Below are positions 24,161 to 32,628 of a stretch of 43,792 nt of DNA, piece by piece. Every line of letters begins with the position of its first letter. Within the stretch, counting starts at the first letter, position 1. The translations under genes and the position numbers were made by a program. The stretch lies in NCBI RefSeq assembly GCF_025403405.1, contig NZ_JANEZT010000007.1, positions 1-43,792 on the forward strand. Reading direction: 5' to 3'. The stretch comes from Frankia tisae. Its GTDB lineage: Bacteria > Actinomycetota > Actinomycetes > Frankiales > Frankiaceae. The notes under the pieces were generated by a model. It saw nothing but the letters and a program-made list of their open reading frames with translations, had not been told where the DNA came from and made no database searches.

Positions 24161-26413
24161 TCAGGGAAGGGCGATGCGGTGGGTGAGGGCGGTGTGGCGA
24201 CGGCCGGCTCCCGGGGTCCGGACCGCGGCCGCCAGCGCCTTGCGGGAGCCGACCAGGACGACAAGTTTCTTGGCGCGGGTGACCCCGGTGTAAAGGAGGT
24301 TGCGTTGCAGCATCATCCACGACGAGGTGGTGAGTGGAAGCACGACGGCAGGGTATTCGCTGCCCTGGGAACGGTGGATGGTGACGGCGTAGGCATGGGC
24401 GAGTTCGTCGAGTTCGGAGAAATCGTAGACCAGGCTTTCGTCCTCGTCGGAGAGCACGGTCAGAGACTGGTCCTCGCCGTTGATGCCGGTGACGACGCCG
24501 ACGGTGCCGTTGAACACCCCGGCCTTACCCTTCTCGTAGTTGTTACGAAGCTGGGTGACCTTGTCACCGACCCGGAACACCCGCCCCCCGTAGCGGCGCT
24601 CGGGAACGTTTTCCCGGGCGGGGGTGAGGGTTTCCTGCAGCAGAGTGTTGAGGTTACCGGCCCCGGCCGGTCCGCGGTGCATCGGCGCCAGTACCTGAAC
24701 GTCGCGGCGGGGATCAAGCCCGAAGCGTTTCGGGATGCGGTGGGCGACGATGTCGACCACCATTCTGGCGGTCTCCTCCGCCGGATGCAGACCGGAGTCC
24801 TCGGCCGGATCGCAGGTGAACCAGAAGAAATCGGCGAAACCGTTCAGCTGCGGTGGTGTTCCGGCGTTGATGCGATGGGCGTTGACCACGATGCCGGACT
24901 GCTGCGCCTGCCGGAAGATCCTGGTCAGCCGGACCCTGGGGATGGCGTCGGCGGCGAGCAGGTCGCGCAGTACTTCGCCGGCGCCGACGGAGGGAAGCTG
25001 GTCGACGTCACCGACCAGCAGCAGATGCGCCCCCGGCGCGACCGCCTTCACCAGCTTGTTGGCCAGGATGACGTCCATCATCGAGGACTCGTCCACCACC
25101 ACCAGATCGGCGTCCAGCGGGTTGTCACGGTCATACCTGGCTTCGCCGCCGGGTTGCAGTTCCAGCAGCCGGTGGACGGTGGAGGCCTCGTGCCCGGTGA
25201 GTTCGGCGAGCCGTTTGGCGGCCCGCCCGGTCGGCGCGACCAGCACCACCCGAGCCTTGCGGGCCCGGGCAAGCTCCACCACCGATCGGACGGTGAAGCT
25301 CTTGCCGCAGCCAGGGCCGCCGGTGAGTACAGCCACCTTGCGGGTCAGCGCGAGCGTGACCGCTTCCGCCTGTTCGTCGGCCAGGTCCTGACCGGTCCGG
25401 CCCCGTAGCCAGCTGCGCGCCCTGCCCCAGTCCACCTCCGCGAACGGCGCCAACCGCTCCTCGTCGCAGGTGAGCAGGCGCAACAGCCCGCCGGCGAGGG
25501 AGGTCTCCGCGCGGTGGAACGGCACCAGATAGACCGCCGGGACAGCGGCGCCCCCGACCGGGACACCTTCACGGATCACGCCCTCGTCGGCGGCGAGGGC
25601 GTCCAGGCACGGGCCGATCAGCTCCCGCTCGACCTCGAGGATTTTCGCCGCGTCGGTGATCAGGTTCGGTGCGGGCAGGAAGCAGTGCCCGTCATCGGCG
25701 GCCTGCGACAGGGTGTACTGCAACCCGGCCTTGATCCGTTCGGGACTGTCATGGGGGATGCCGACCGCCTGGGCGATGGTGTCGGCGGTCTTGAACCCGA
25801 TCCCCCACACATCGGCGGCAAGCCGGTAGGGCTGCGTGCGGACCACCCCGATGGACCCGTCCCCGTACTTCTTGTAGATCTTCACCGCCAGGGAGGTGGA
25901 CACCCCCACCCCCTGCAGGAACACCATCACCTCCTTGATCGTCTTCTGTTCCTCCCACGCATCGGCGATCTTCCTGGTGCGTTTGGGTCCCAACCCGTGC
26001 ACCTCGATCAGCCGCGCCGGCTCCTCCTCGATGATCCGCAGGATGTCGGTGTCGAAATGCGCGACCATCCGCTCGGCCATCGCCGGCCCGATCCCCTTGA
26101 TCAACCCCGAGCCGAGGTAACGGCGAATGCCCTGGATCGTCGCGGGCAGCACCGTGGTGTAGGAGTGCACCTGGAACTGCCTGCCGTACCTGGGGTGGCT
26201 GCCCCACTGCCCGGTCAGCCGCAGACTCTCCCCGATCTGCGCGCCCAGCAGCGCACCGACCACCGTCAGCAGGTCCGGGCCGGACCGCTCGGTGGCCAGC
26301 CGGGCGATGGTGTAGCCGGTCTCCTCGCTGACGAAGGTGATCCGCTCCAACACCCCCTCCACCACCGCGTGTCGCGCGGCATCAGCAGACGAACGGGCAG
26401 TGGTCACGGGCAC
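24161..26413 (-). CDS. recD2: RecD2-type ATP-dependent DNA helicase
   Basis: The 750-residue protein has the RecD2 (RecD-like, not RecBCD-bound) layout. An N-terminal OB-like region begins at VEGVLERITFVSEETGYTIARL. A helix-hairpin-helix-rich segment (GSGLIKGIGPAMAERM, VHGLGPKRTRKI, DVWGIGFKTADTIA) follows. The SF1B helicase core comes next, with Walker A LTGGPGCGKSFT, motif II VVVDESSMMD, motif III LLLVGDVDQLPSVGAG, and the C-terminal motif YAVTIHRSQGSEYPAVVLPL with LLYTGVTRAKK. It is a 5'-3' DNA helicase linked to repair. GTG at 26413 or the in-frame GTG at 26407 may be the start. A CATAAT box just upstream suggests a leaderless transcript. It is about 10-30 residues longer than many homologues. 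Confidence 0.93.
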   Translation of the reverse strand: MPVTTARSSADAARHAVVEGVLERITFVSEETGYTIARLATERSGPDLLTVVGALLGAQIGESLRLTGQWGSHPRYGRQFQVHSYTTVLPATIQGIRRYLGSGLIKGIGPAMAERMVAHFDTDILRIIEEEPARLIEVHGLGPKRTRKIADAWEEQKTIKEVMVFLQGVGVSTSLAVKIYKKYGDGSIGVVRTQPYRLAADVWGIGFKTADTIAQAVGIPHDSPERIKAGLQYTLSQAADDGHCFLPAPNLITDAAKILEVERELIGPCLDALAADEGVIREGVPVGGAAVPAVYLVPFHRAETSLAGGLLRLLTCDEERLAPFAEVDWGRARSWLRGRTGQDLADEQAEAVTLALTRKVAVLTGGPGCGKSFTVRSVVELARARKARVVLVAPTGRAAKRLAELTGHEASTVHRLLELQPGGEARYDRDNPLDADLVVVDESSMMDVILANKLVKAVAPGAHLLLVGDVDQLPSVGAGEVLRDLLAADAIPRVRLTRIFRQAQQSGIVVNAHRINAGTPPQLNGFADFFWFTCDPAEDSGLHPAEETARMVVDIVAHRIPKRFGLDPRRDVQVLAPMHRGPAGAGNLNTLLQETLTPARENVPERRYGGRVFRVGDKVTQLRNNYEKGKAGVFNGTVGVVTGINGEDQSLTVLSDEDESLVYDFSELDELAHAYAVTIHRSQGSEYPAVVLPLTTSSWMMLQRNLLYTGVTRAKKLVVLVGSRKALAAAVRTPGAGRRHTALTHRIALP

Positions 26414-26415
26414 CT

Positions 26416-26421
26416 ATTATG
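26416..26421 (-). promoter_or_regulatory. candidate -10 box of recD2, leaderless transcript
   Basis: On the minus strand, CATAAT is followed eight bases later by the GTG at 26407, a spacing that would place the first transcribed base at or near the start codon. No clear -35 element is visible in the GC-rich sequence upstream. Confidence 0.35.
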
Positions 26422-26455
26422 CGAAACCCCAGGGCTCCGGGTTCGGCGCACCGGA

Positions 26456-28930
26456 TCAGATCGGTGGTCTGCCGGGTCGGCCGCCGCGTGGGAGGGACGG
26501 CTGCGGGCCGTCCGGGTCGAGCAGAGGGCCTTCCACCAGATCACAGTCCAGCTCCTGGAGGACGCGCAGCTGGGCGGGGTCCTCGACGTCTCCGGCGATC
26601 ACCTGCGCGCCCAGCAGGTGGGCGAAGTGAATGACGCTTGCGACGGCGGCGTGCTTCGTCCGGTCCCGTTCGACGCCGCGGACGTAGCCGTCGGCGATGC
26701 GTAGGCCGTCGAAGGGGAGACCGAGGAGGCCGCGGGGGGCGGGGCTCACCCTGGGGTCGCCGACGCCCACGAGTACGCCGAGTCTCCTGATGTCGGCGAG
26801 CGCTGCGGTGACGGCCGGGCGGCCCGTCCCAAGTTCGTCCTCGTCGAGTTCGACGCACAGGCGATAGCGGGTGCCGCCGCCGGTGTCGTGCAGCAGGGTG
26901 GCAAGCTCCGGCACGAACCGTTCGTCGGTGATGCAGGGACCCCAGGCGGCGACCATGAGCAGGGGCGGCCCGCCCGGTGGGCGGTCGGGCCAGCCCGGCT
27001 CACTGCTGGCGGCTCGGCCGGCGGTGTCCAGCGCCCAGCGGATGATCGAAACCCGAAGGTCGGCCTGCCGCAACCGGGGAAGGATCTCGTCGAGCCGAAG
27101 CAGTCCGTTCGACGGCTGCTGCCAGTGCGGTATTGCTTCGGCGCCCGCCAGCGCGCCGTCCGGGGTCCGGATCGGTTGGTAGCGCAGGGTCAGTTCGTGG
27201 GCGTCCTGGGCGCGGCGCAGGTCATCGGCGCGGGTCAGCTGGTCCATGAGTCGGGTGCGCATCGACTCCTGGAAGATCCGGTGTCGCCCAGGCCCGTCGC
27301 GTTTCGCGGCGTACATGGCGATGTCGGCGGCATTGAGCAGATTCTCGCTGTCCTGCAGGTCCGGGCCGGACAGCGCCAGGCCGACGCTGCCGGTCACCAC
27401 GACACAGTGGCCGAGGAGCCGGCTCGGCGTCTCCAGGGTGGCGAGGATCCGTTCGGCGATGGCCTCGAGATCCGCCGGGCCGTCGACGGCCTCGCACAGG
27501 ACGGCGAACTCGTCACCGGCGAGCCGTCCCACCACGTCACCGGGCCGCACGGCCCGGGCGAGCCGGGTCGCGGTCGCGCGGAGCAGGTCGTCGCCGGCCT
27601 GATGACCCAGGGTGTCGTTGATCGCCTTGAACCCGTCGAGGTCGAGGAAGAGCACCCCGATCCGCCGGCCGTCCCGGTAGGCCCGGCGCAGGGCCCGTTC
27701 GAGGCGCTCCAGCAGCGCGGTCCGATTCGGCAGGCCGGTGAGCCCGTCGTGCCGGGACTGGCGGCGGATGTCGCTTTCCATCTGCAGACGCAGGCCCGCC
27801 GAGCCGAGCACAGCGGCGACGGACTGGACGAAGCGGGAGTCCTGGTCGGTGAACGGGTCCGTTGCCCGCTGGATTTCGATGACCGCCAGCGGCCGATCAG
27901 GTCGCCCGGCATTCACCGTCAGACGGTCGACAGGCCGGGGCGTCTCGACCGGCACCGTCTCGACCGGCACCGTCTCGACCGGCACCGTCTCGACCGGCGG
28001 GCCGAGGGGAGGCGTCGCCGGTGCCGCGCGTCGATCCGCGCGGGCGAGCAGACGGCACCGGTCCCCGCTTTCGTCCAGCTCGTGTGCCTGCACGAGGTCG
28101 GCCCGGAGACGGTCGGCCAGGGCCGTCACCGCCCGGTCCCACAACGGAGCCGGGTCCCGGGCCTCCAACGCCCGCTGGCCGAGGTCGGCCACCACCGCCT
28201 GCTCGGCCGACCGGGCCTGCAGGCTCGCCAGCGCCTGCTGTCGTTCGGTGATGTCGGTGGCCACCGCAGCGACGGAACCCACGTTGCTGCCGTTGCCCGG
28301 GATCGGCACGAGATGCACGTCGAGACAGCGACCGAACGCTTCCATGATCTCGTGAATCCGCTCCCCGGCCACGGCCCGTCGCATGATCGAGACCGCCTGG
28401 GGCAGATCGGCGAAGGTCTCGAAGACGGATGACTCCCGAGCCTCCCCCAGCCCCGCGGCGGCCTGCGGGTTCGCTGTCCCCTCGCTCACCAGCACCCGTC
28501 CGGTCCGGTCCACCAGGAACATCGACACCGGGGTGTTCTCCACTACCAGCCGCAGCCGGTCCTGCGCCGCGATCTCCTCGGACACGTCCTGGAAGTGGGA
28601 GAGAAAGTACTGCTCACCGTCCGGATCGGTCAGCAGGGCGATGGTGGCGAGGGCGTGCACGATGGTGCCGTCCGGGCGCAGCAGGCGAATGATCATCCGT
28701 GTCCGGGACTGGCCCGCCGCGACGCGCAGCCGGGCCTGAGCCTTCCAGCGTTCCCCGTCGTCCCCGACGGCGACATCGTCCCAGGTCAGGCCGATGACCT
28801 CGGCCTCCGAGCGGCCGAGCAGGGCGCAGGCCGCCGGGTTCGCGCGCCGGACGCGATGATCCCGGGCGCCCGTCTCGATGACGGCGATGTCCAGAACCTC
28901 GAAGGGGTCTGGACGTTCTCCCTGCGTCAC
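26456..28930 (-). CDS. PAS-PAS-GAF-like-GGDEF-EAL signalling protein
   Basis: The 824-residue protein appears soluble. Residues about 10-120 and 125-235 are PAS domains, each ending in a VSEEI/DITERQ-type motif. A GAF-like region follows. The GGDEF domain, from DGLTGLPNRTALLERLERAL, has RLAGDEFAVL at the active site (AGDEF rather than GGDEF) and keeps the FLDLDGFKAINDTLGHQAGD segment. The EAL domain is degenerate: GAEAIPHW replaces the EAL motif, the DDFG-like site is GVGDPRV, and several metal ligands cannot be found. It may therefore make c-di-GMP but probably does not hydrolyse it. A four-copy VPVET repeat lies in the linker before GGDEF. The start is GTG; an ATG three bases earlier is in another frame and stops at once. 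Confidence 0.88.
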   Translation of the reverse strand: MTQGERPDPFEVLDIAVIETGARDHRVRRANPAACALLGRSEAEVIGLTWDDVAVGDDGERWKAQARLRVAAGQSRTRMIIRLLRPDGTIVHALATIALLTDPDGEQYFLSHFQDVSEEIAAQDRLRLVVENTPVSMFLVDRTGRVLVSEGTANPQAAAGLGEARESSVFETFADLPQAVSIMRRAVAGERIHEIMEAFGRCLDVHLVPIPGNGSNVGSVAAVATDITERQQALASLQARSAEQAVVADLGQRALEARDPAPLWDRAVTALADRLRADLVQAHELDESGDRCRLLARADRRAAPATPPLGPPVETVPVETVPVETVPVETPRPVDRLTVNAGRPDRPLAVIEIQRATDPFTDQDSRFVQSVAAVLGSAGLRLQMESDIRRQSRHDGLTGLPNRTALLERLERALRRAYRDGRRIGVLFLDLDGFKAINDTLGHQAGDDLLRATATRLARAVRPGDVVGRLAGDEFAVLCEAVDGPADLEAIAERILATLETPSRLLGHCVVVTGSVGLALSGPDLQDSENLLNAADIAMYAAKRDGPGRHRIFQESMRTRLMDQLTRADDLRRAQDAHELTLRYQPIRTPDGALAGAEAIPHWQQPSNGLLRLDEILPRLRQADLRVSIIRWALDTAGRAASSEPGWPDRPPGGPPLLMVAAWGPCITDERFVPELATLLHDTGGGTRYRLCVELDEDELGTGRPAVTAALADIRRLGVLVGVGDPRVSPAPRGLLGLPFDGLRIADGYVRGVERDRTKHAAVASVIHFAHLLGAQVIAGDVEDPAQLRVLQELDCDLVEGPLLDPDGPQPSLPRGGRPGRPPI
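27942..27996. repeat. 15-base tandem repeat inside the GGDEF/EAL gene
   Basis: The unit CTCGACCGGCACCGT occurs three to four times and encodes the pentapeptide repeat (TVPVE)n in a linker. Unit length is five codons. Confidence 0.92.
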
Positions 28931-29001
28931 ATCTGCTCACCCACTCAGCCGGCCTCACACCGGTGGCCATACACCCGAAGGTACTCCTGGTAAGCAACTG
29001 A

Positions 29002-29014
29002 ATACAATCTGTAT
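29002..29014. promoter_or_regulatory. small AT-rich inverted repeat in a divergent intergenic region
   Basis: ATACA and TGTAT are separated by ATC in the only AT-rich part of the 240 bases between the divergent GGDEF/EAL and phosphotransferase genes. It is a plausible regulator binding site, but short inverted repeats occur by chance. Confidence 0.25.
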
Positions 29015-29171
29015 CTAACATCTCCGAGCTCGACGGTGGCGGGTGGTGGCGGGTGGTGACGGCGGGCGAAGATCCCCGGATACGGCCACAGGTCCGGTGG
29101 GATCGTGACATCTCATGCCGCGACGCCCATGATGACCTCCGTACCTGCCGCGATGACGTTGGGAGACCAGG

Positions 29172-30524
29172 TTGCCTGACCACAGTGATGGGCACGTCGA
29201 GTGGATCACCGGCTGGTTGGAACGCGATGTGGGCGGGAAGGTCGTGCGCATCGAGCGACAGGCGCGGTGGCGCCCGGCCTGGTGGGTCGATGTCGAACGC
29301 GACGGCGTGCTCCTGCCCTTATATGTGCGTGGCGAGCGGGTCGACTCGCCGTCGGCGTTCCCGCTTGCGCACGAGATGCGTTTCCAGTCGGTTCTGCAGG
29401 AGCACGGCATTCCGGTGCCGGCCGTCTACGGCTGGTCGGAGGAGCCGCGGGCGTATGTCATGGCGCGCGTCGAGGGACGGGACTCCTTCGGCGGTGTGCC
29501 GGACGACGAACGTCGCCGGGCGATGGAGGACTACATCGACATTCTCGTTCGGCTGCACGCCCTCGACGTGGCGCCGTTCGTGGAGGCGGGCATCGTGCGC
29601 GCCGATGCCGGCGAGGATCCCGGCTCGGTGGGCCTGCGGCACTTCGAGGAGTCCGCCTACCGAAAGTTGAAGAAACGTCCCGACCCCTTCCAGGAGTTCG
29701 TGCTGGGTTGGCTGTCACGTCACCGTCCCGACTCGCGCGGCCGCGAGTCGGCGATCGTCTGGGATGCCGGCCAGCTCCTGCACTCCGACGGGCGTATCAC
29801 CGCGCTGCTGGACCTGGAGTTCGGGCACGTCGGCGACCCCATGCAGGATCTCGGGGGAATGTGGGTACGCAGCCCGTTCGTCTCCCTGGGCGACCTCGCC
29901 CCCCTCATGCGCCGCTACGAGGAACGCAGCGGCACCCCGGTGGACCTCCAGGCCGTCCATTACCACTACATTCTGTGGGCCCTGTCGAACCAGCTTGAAT
30001 TCCATTCCGTGCTCGCCGATCCGGTGCCCGGTACGGACTACATGCTCAACCTGCACTGGTGCATCGAGACGAACCTGATGGCGCTCGAAGGAATTGCCAC
30101 CGTCGTCGGGGTCGAGCTGGCGGAGGTGGCAGAACCCGAGCCGGTCGTGTCGGCCTACGGGCCGGCGCATCAGCACCTGACCCGTTCCCTCGAGCGCCAG
30201 GACCTCGGCGCCGGCGCGCAGCGGTACCACAACCGCATGTCCGTGCGGCTCTCCCGGCACCTGCAGCGCATCGACGAGATCGGGGCGGCGGTCGTCGCCG
30301 CGGACCTCGCCGACACGGCCGCCCTGGTGGGCCGGCGCCCGCGGTCGTGGGCGGACGGTGAGCGGGAGCTGGAGGACTTCGTCCTCGCCGACGACGGCCG
30401 TCACGACGCCGAGCTCGTCGTGCTGTTCCATCGTCGCCTCCACCGGGCCCGCATGCTCAACGGCCCGGCGGGCTCGTGGATCACCCAGCACCGTGACGTC
30501 CCGCAGCCCGGCACGGGCGTTTAG
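29172..30524 (+). CDS. APH-fold phosphotransferase family protein with altered active site
   Basis: The 450-residue protein has the aminoglycoside phosphotransferase/choline kinase fold. Its N-lobe has VVRIERQARWRPAWWVDVER and a conserved HEMRFQSVLQEHGIPVPAVYG helix. The catalytic loop of the family is HGDxxxxN. The corresponding stretch here is SAIVWDAGQLLHSDGRITAL, so the His is Trp, the Asp is kept and the Asn is Gln in a shortened loop. The metal-binding DxE/D is present in LLDLEFGHVGDPMQDLGG. About 150 extra residues follow the kinase core. The TTG start has GGGAG seven bases upstream. The substrate is unknown; related actinobacterial proteins are rarely antibiotic kinases. It is divergent from the GGDEF/EAL gene. 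Confidence 0.82.
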   Translation: MPDHSDGHVEWITGWLERDVGGKVVRIERQARWRPAWWVDVERDGVLLPLYVRGERVDSPSAFPLAHEMRFQSVLQEHGIPVPAVYGWSEEPRAYVMARVEGRDSFGGVPDDERRRAMEDYIDILVRLHALDVAPFVEAGIVRADAGEDPGSVGLRHFEESAYRKLKKRPDPFQEFVLGWLSRHRPDSRGRESAIVWDAGQLLHSDGRITALLDLEFGHVGDPMQDLGGMWVRSPFVSLGDLAPLMRRYEERSGTPVDLQAVHYHYILWALSNQLEFHSVLADPVPGTDYMLNLHWCIETNLMALEGIATVVGVELAEVAEPEPVVSAYGPAHQHLTRSLERQDLGAGAQRYHNRMSVRLSRHLQRIDEIGAAVVAADLADTAALVGRRPRSWADGERELEDFVLADDGRHDAELVVLFHRRLHRARMLNGPAGSWITQHRDVPQPGTGV

Positions 30525-30699
30525 GGACGCTCCCCGTTGAGGGTTGAGGTAGGGGACGACGGCTCGGGCGCGGCGGTGTTCGTCGGGGGTGGGGGCAGCC
30601 CGAGCTTGGTGAAGACGCTGTGTCAGGTGCGGCCTCGGCGACGCGGTCGGCCAGCCCCCGCAGCCCGGCCGGAGTCGAGGGTCGCACCGCCGGGGCCGG

Positions 30700-30830
30700 C
30701 CGCGCAGCCGGCGTAGGTCGCGGCGGCGAGCGCGGTGAGGGTGCCGTAGGCGAGAGTGCGGTTGATCAACCGGTCGATGTTCCACAGCCAGTAGCGCTCG
30801 ATCACGATCAGGACGAAACACACAGTGGCG
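30700..30830 (-). pseudogene. membrane sensor-kinase-like fragment
   Basis: The minus-strand frame contains VLIVIERYWLWNIDRLINRT followed by LAYGTLTALAAATYAG. Actinobacterial membrane sensor kinases commonly have a segment of the form LYDIDRLISRTLVYGLLTAxLxxxYAG at the border of their membrane domain. Nothing recognisable of the kinase domain follows, and the frame loses family character at once. Confidence 0.45.
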
Positions 30831-31055
30831 ACCCGAGCCGCCGGACCTGGCGGCCGGCGCGTCGGGCAGTAGCTAATGGCCACGGAACCGAGCAGGGGAA
30901 GCGGACCGTTGCACGGTCTGGACGAGCCGGCCCGCCCACAGTCATGTGATCGACCGCCGCGCGAGCGTCGACAGATGTCCGGTAGACGACATCCATTTTG
31001 ATCATGCCGGTGTGGCGCGCGAAAGGGCGGGGTCAAATGGTCGTAGCGACGTCGG

Positions 31056-31330
31056 TTATGACGTGGCGGGTTTGACGGGGTAGCGGCCGATCCAGTGGTA
31101 GTTGTTGTTGGCTCCCGGGGGTGTCGCTGTCCGGGAGATGAGCGGGTTGGTCGGTGCGACGGTGATCGTGCGGTGTGGGGTGACCCCGGGGGCGGTCGGC
31201 ATGGTCAACGACGCCGGCGCCTGACCCGCCTCGACCCAGGACATCAGGGGGTCACAAAGTCGGGGGTGACCTGCGGGTCGCCGCCGCCGATGGCGAGGCA
31301 GGGCCGTCACCCGATGCGCCACCGCCGCCC
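31056..31330 (-). pseudogene. C-terminal fragment of a tannase/feruloyl esterase-like hydrolase, frameshifted
   Basis: The minus strand encodes PCLAIGGGDPQVTPDFVTP in one frame and then LMSWVEAGQAPASLTMPT in another, ending NNYHWIGRYPVKPATS and TGA at 31056. The second part resembles the end of tannase/feruloyl esterase-like proteins (LxxWVExGxAPxxL). The two pieces would join if one base were restored near 31250. Both the frameshift and the missing upstream part support a relic. Confidence 0.4.
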
Positions 31331-31339
31331 GCCGACGCC

Positions 31340-31584
31340 CCCCGGAACAGACCGCCGAGCTCCTGTGGTCCGCGATGCACGGCATGATCGGAGTCCAGCT
31401 CACCCACCCGTCACCAGGTGCCGCCGACGACCCGAACACCGACGTCGACGACGTCACCCGGAAAAACCTTTACACCGACGGCATCCACGCCATGCTGGAC
31501 GGCCTGGGAATCGACGCCAAGGTGTCTTCGCCGCCCCCGCCGCCTTCCACCGGGACCGCCGAACTCGGTGAGACGGGACCATAA
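31340..31584 (+). pseudogene. possible TetR C-terminal fragment
   Basis: A plus-strand frame reads EQTAELLWSAMHGMIGVQL and later DDVTRKNLYTDGIHAMLDGL. This has the pattern of TetR-family C-terminal domains (LWAALHG helix and a final LLxGL helix). No DNA-binding domain is found upstream. The assignment is tentative. Confidence 0.3.
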
Positions 31585-31596
31585 GCAGGACGACAA

Positions 31597-31668
31597 GCAG
31601 GACGACCTGTTCGGCCACGTGAACGGCCGGTGGCCCGCCGGGACGGAGATCCCGGCCGACCGCTCGAG
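31597..31668 (+). pseudogene. duplicated 5' fragment of the M13 peptidase gene
   Basis: These 72 bases align without gaps to 35958-36029 in the intact M13 peptidase gene; the first 37 bases are identical. Both encode [12 protein letters not shown], then AGTEIPADRS here and [10 protein letters not shown] in the intact gene. Similarity ends sharply after CTCGAG. The segment carries no start codon and is followed by unrelated sequence. Confidence 0.85.
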
Positions 31669-31829
31669 ACATGCACGTCCGGGACGCTGCGGGTTACCGG
31701 GTGCCAGATACCCCGAGCTGGATGTATACATTCAAAACCGATGTTGGTTTGGCGCTTCCCGAACCGGCTGGGGTACCGTCCCTCTCGCACCTACAACGCG
31801 TTCGAGGAATGGCCAGAAGGGATTACAAA

Positions 31830-32108
31830 ATGGCCCAGCAGGGGCAGCAGGAGCAGCGCCAGCAGGTGGAACAGCAGCTGCGCCAGAACTGGCAGCAGCT
31901 TCGCTACCGGGTCCTTGACCAGTTCAATCAGGTCAGCTCGGCGGATCTCGATGCCGCGACCGACATCGAGGACCTCGTCGCGCGGATTGCGGACAGGACG
32001 CACCACAGTGAGCAGTACGTCGAGAATCGCCTGCGGCAGCTGGCGGGCGTCGGCACTGGCCGAATCGGATCGGCCGGCGAACGCTTCGGTGGCGGCCAGC
32101 AGGGCTAG
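31830..32108 (+). CDS. CsbD-like small stress protein
   Basis: The 92-residue, Gln-rich, charged helical protein resembles the CsbD family. It has W-x2-LR-x2-V near NWQQLRYRVLDQFNQV, then SADLDAATDIEDLVARIADR and SEQYVENRL, the same order as W..LKG.V...W..LTDDDL....G....LVGKIQ..YG.S.EEAE. CsbD proteins are small general-stress proteins of unknown mechanism. Start ATG 31830 has AGAAGG nine bases upstream; an in-frame ATG at 31809 would add seven residues. The C-terminus is Gly-rich. Two hairpins follow the stop codon. Confidence 0.72.
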   Translation: MAQQGQQEQRQQVEQQLRQNWQQLRYRVLDQFNQVSSADLDAATDIEDLVARIADRTHHSEQYVENRLRQLAGVGTGRIGSAGERFGGGQQG

Positions 32109-32133
32109 CCGTTCGATGCCCAGCAGTAACCTT

Positions 32134-32183
32134 CCGAGGTCAGTTTGGCCAGACCTCGGCGCACCGTAGACAAGCCGGTGCGC
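32134..32183. terminator. double hairpin between convergent genes
   Basis: CCGAGGTC (32134-32141) pairs with GACCTCGG (32152-32159). Immediately after, GCGCACCG (32159-32166) pairs with CGGTGCGC (32176-32183). Both stems are perfect 8-base pairs, and they lie between two convergent genes. There is no T tract, as is common for actinobacterial terminators. It could act in both directions. Confidence 0.7.
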
Positions 32184-32217
32184 CACCCGGCTTGGGTTCG
32201 CTACTCGGCGCGCGTTC

Positions 32218-32403
32218 TCAGAACGTCGCGTCGAGCAGCGAGCGAATCCCCAGCAGGTCGTCGATCAGCTTGATCGTGTCTGCAGTACGAGGAAGCTTGC
32301 GTAGCTCTTCCAGCATCGCGTCGGTTTCCTCGAGGGTAGGGACATCATCGATCGATGCGACTATCTGGACGATAGCGGCCTTGGGATCACTACCTGGCTG
32401 CAT
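32218..32403 (-). CDS. small hypothetical protein
   Basis: The frame from ATG 32403 encodes 61 residues, starting MQPGSDPKAAIVQIVASIDD and ending IKLIDDLLGIRSLLDATF. It is acidic with two or three amphipathic helices, and it does not look like random GC-rich translation. A GTG at 32430 would add nine residues; neither start has a strong ribosome binding site. I do not recognise a family. It converges on the CsbD-like gene and shares the double hairpin. Confidence 0.55.
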   Translation of the reverse strand: MQPGSDPKAAIVQIVASIDDVPTLEETDAMLEELRKLPRTADTIKLIDDLLGIRSLLDATF

Positions 32404-32628
32404 ACCACAGAGTCGCACACGCTGATTCACCTGAAATTACGTCAGGCTTCCTCCGCGTTAACTCCGGGGCCCGTTCGGGCACGGCAAGTGATGATCTATC
32501 GCGAGAGTCACCGTCCGTATCGGTCCCAGCGCCGATGGTGTTGTTCTGCCATGGCGCGGCTCGCCGCCATACCGCCCACTTCGCGGATGAAGCCGCCTGA
32601 TCGGTGGCACTGAGGTAGCACTGGAATC

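Larger units (their letters stand above)
30525..31829. other. graveyard of gene fragments
   Basis: About 1.3 kb with no intact gene. Four fragments can be recognised (minus-strand sensor-kinase-like, minus-strand esterase-like, plus-strand TetR-like, plus-strand M13 peptidase 5' end) and are listed separately. The final 150 bases are the upstream region of the CsbD-like gene. Confidence 0.65.

Noticed and set aside
31746-31775. A sigma-B-like promoter (GTTT ... GGGTA) before the CsbD-like gene
   Set aside because: The spacing is about 20 bases, longer than the 14-17 expected, so it was not listed.
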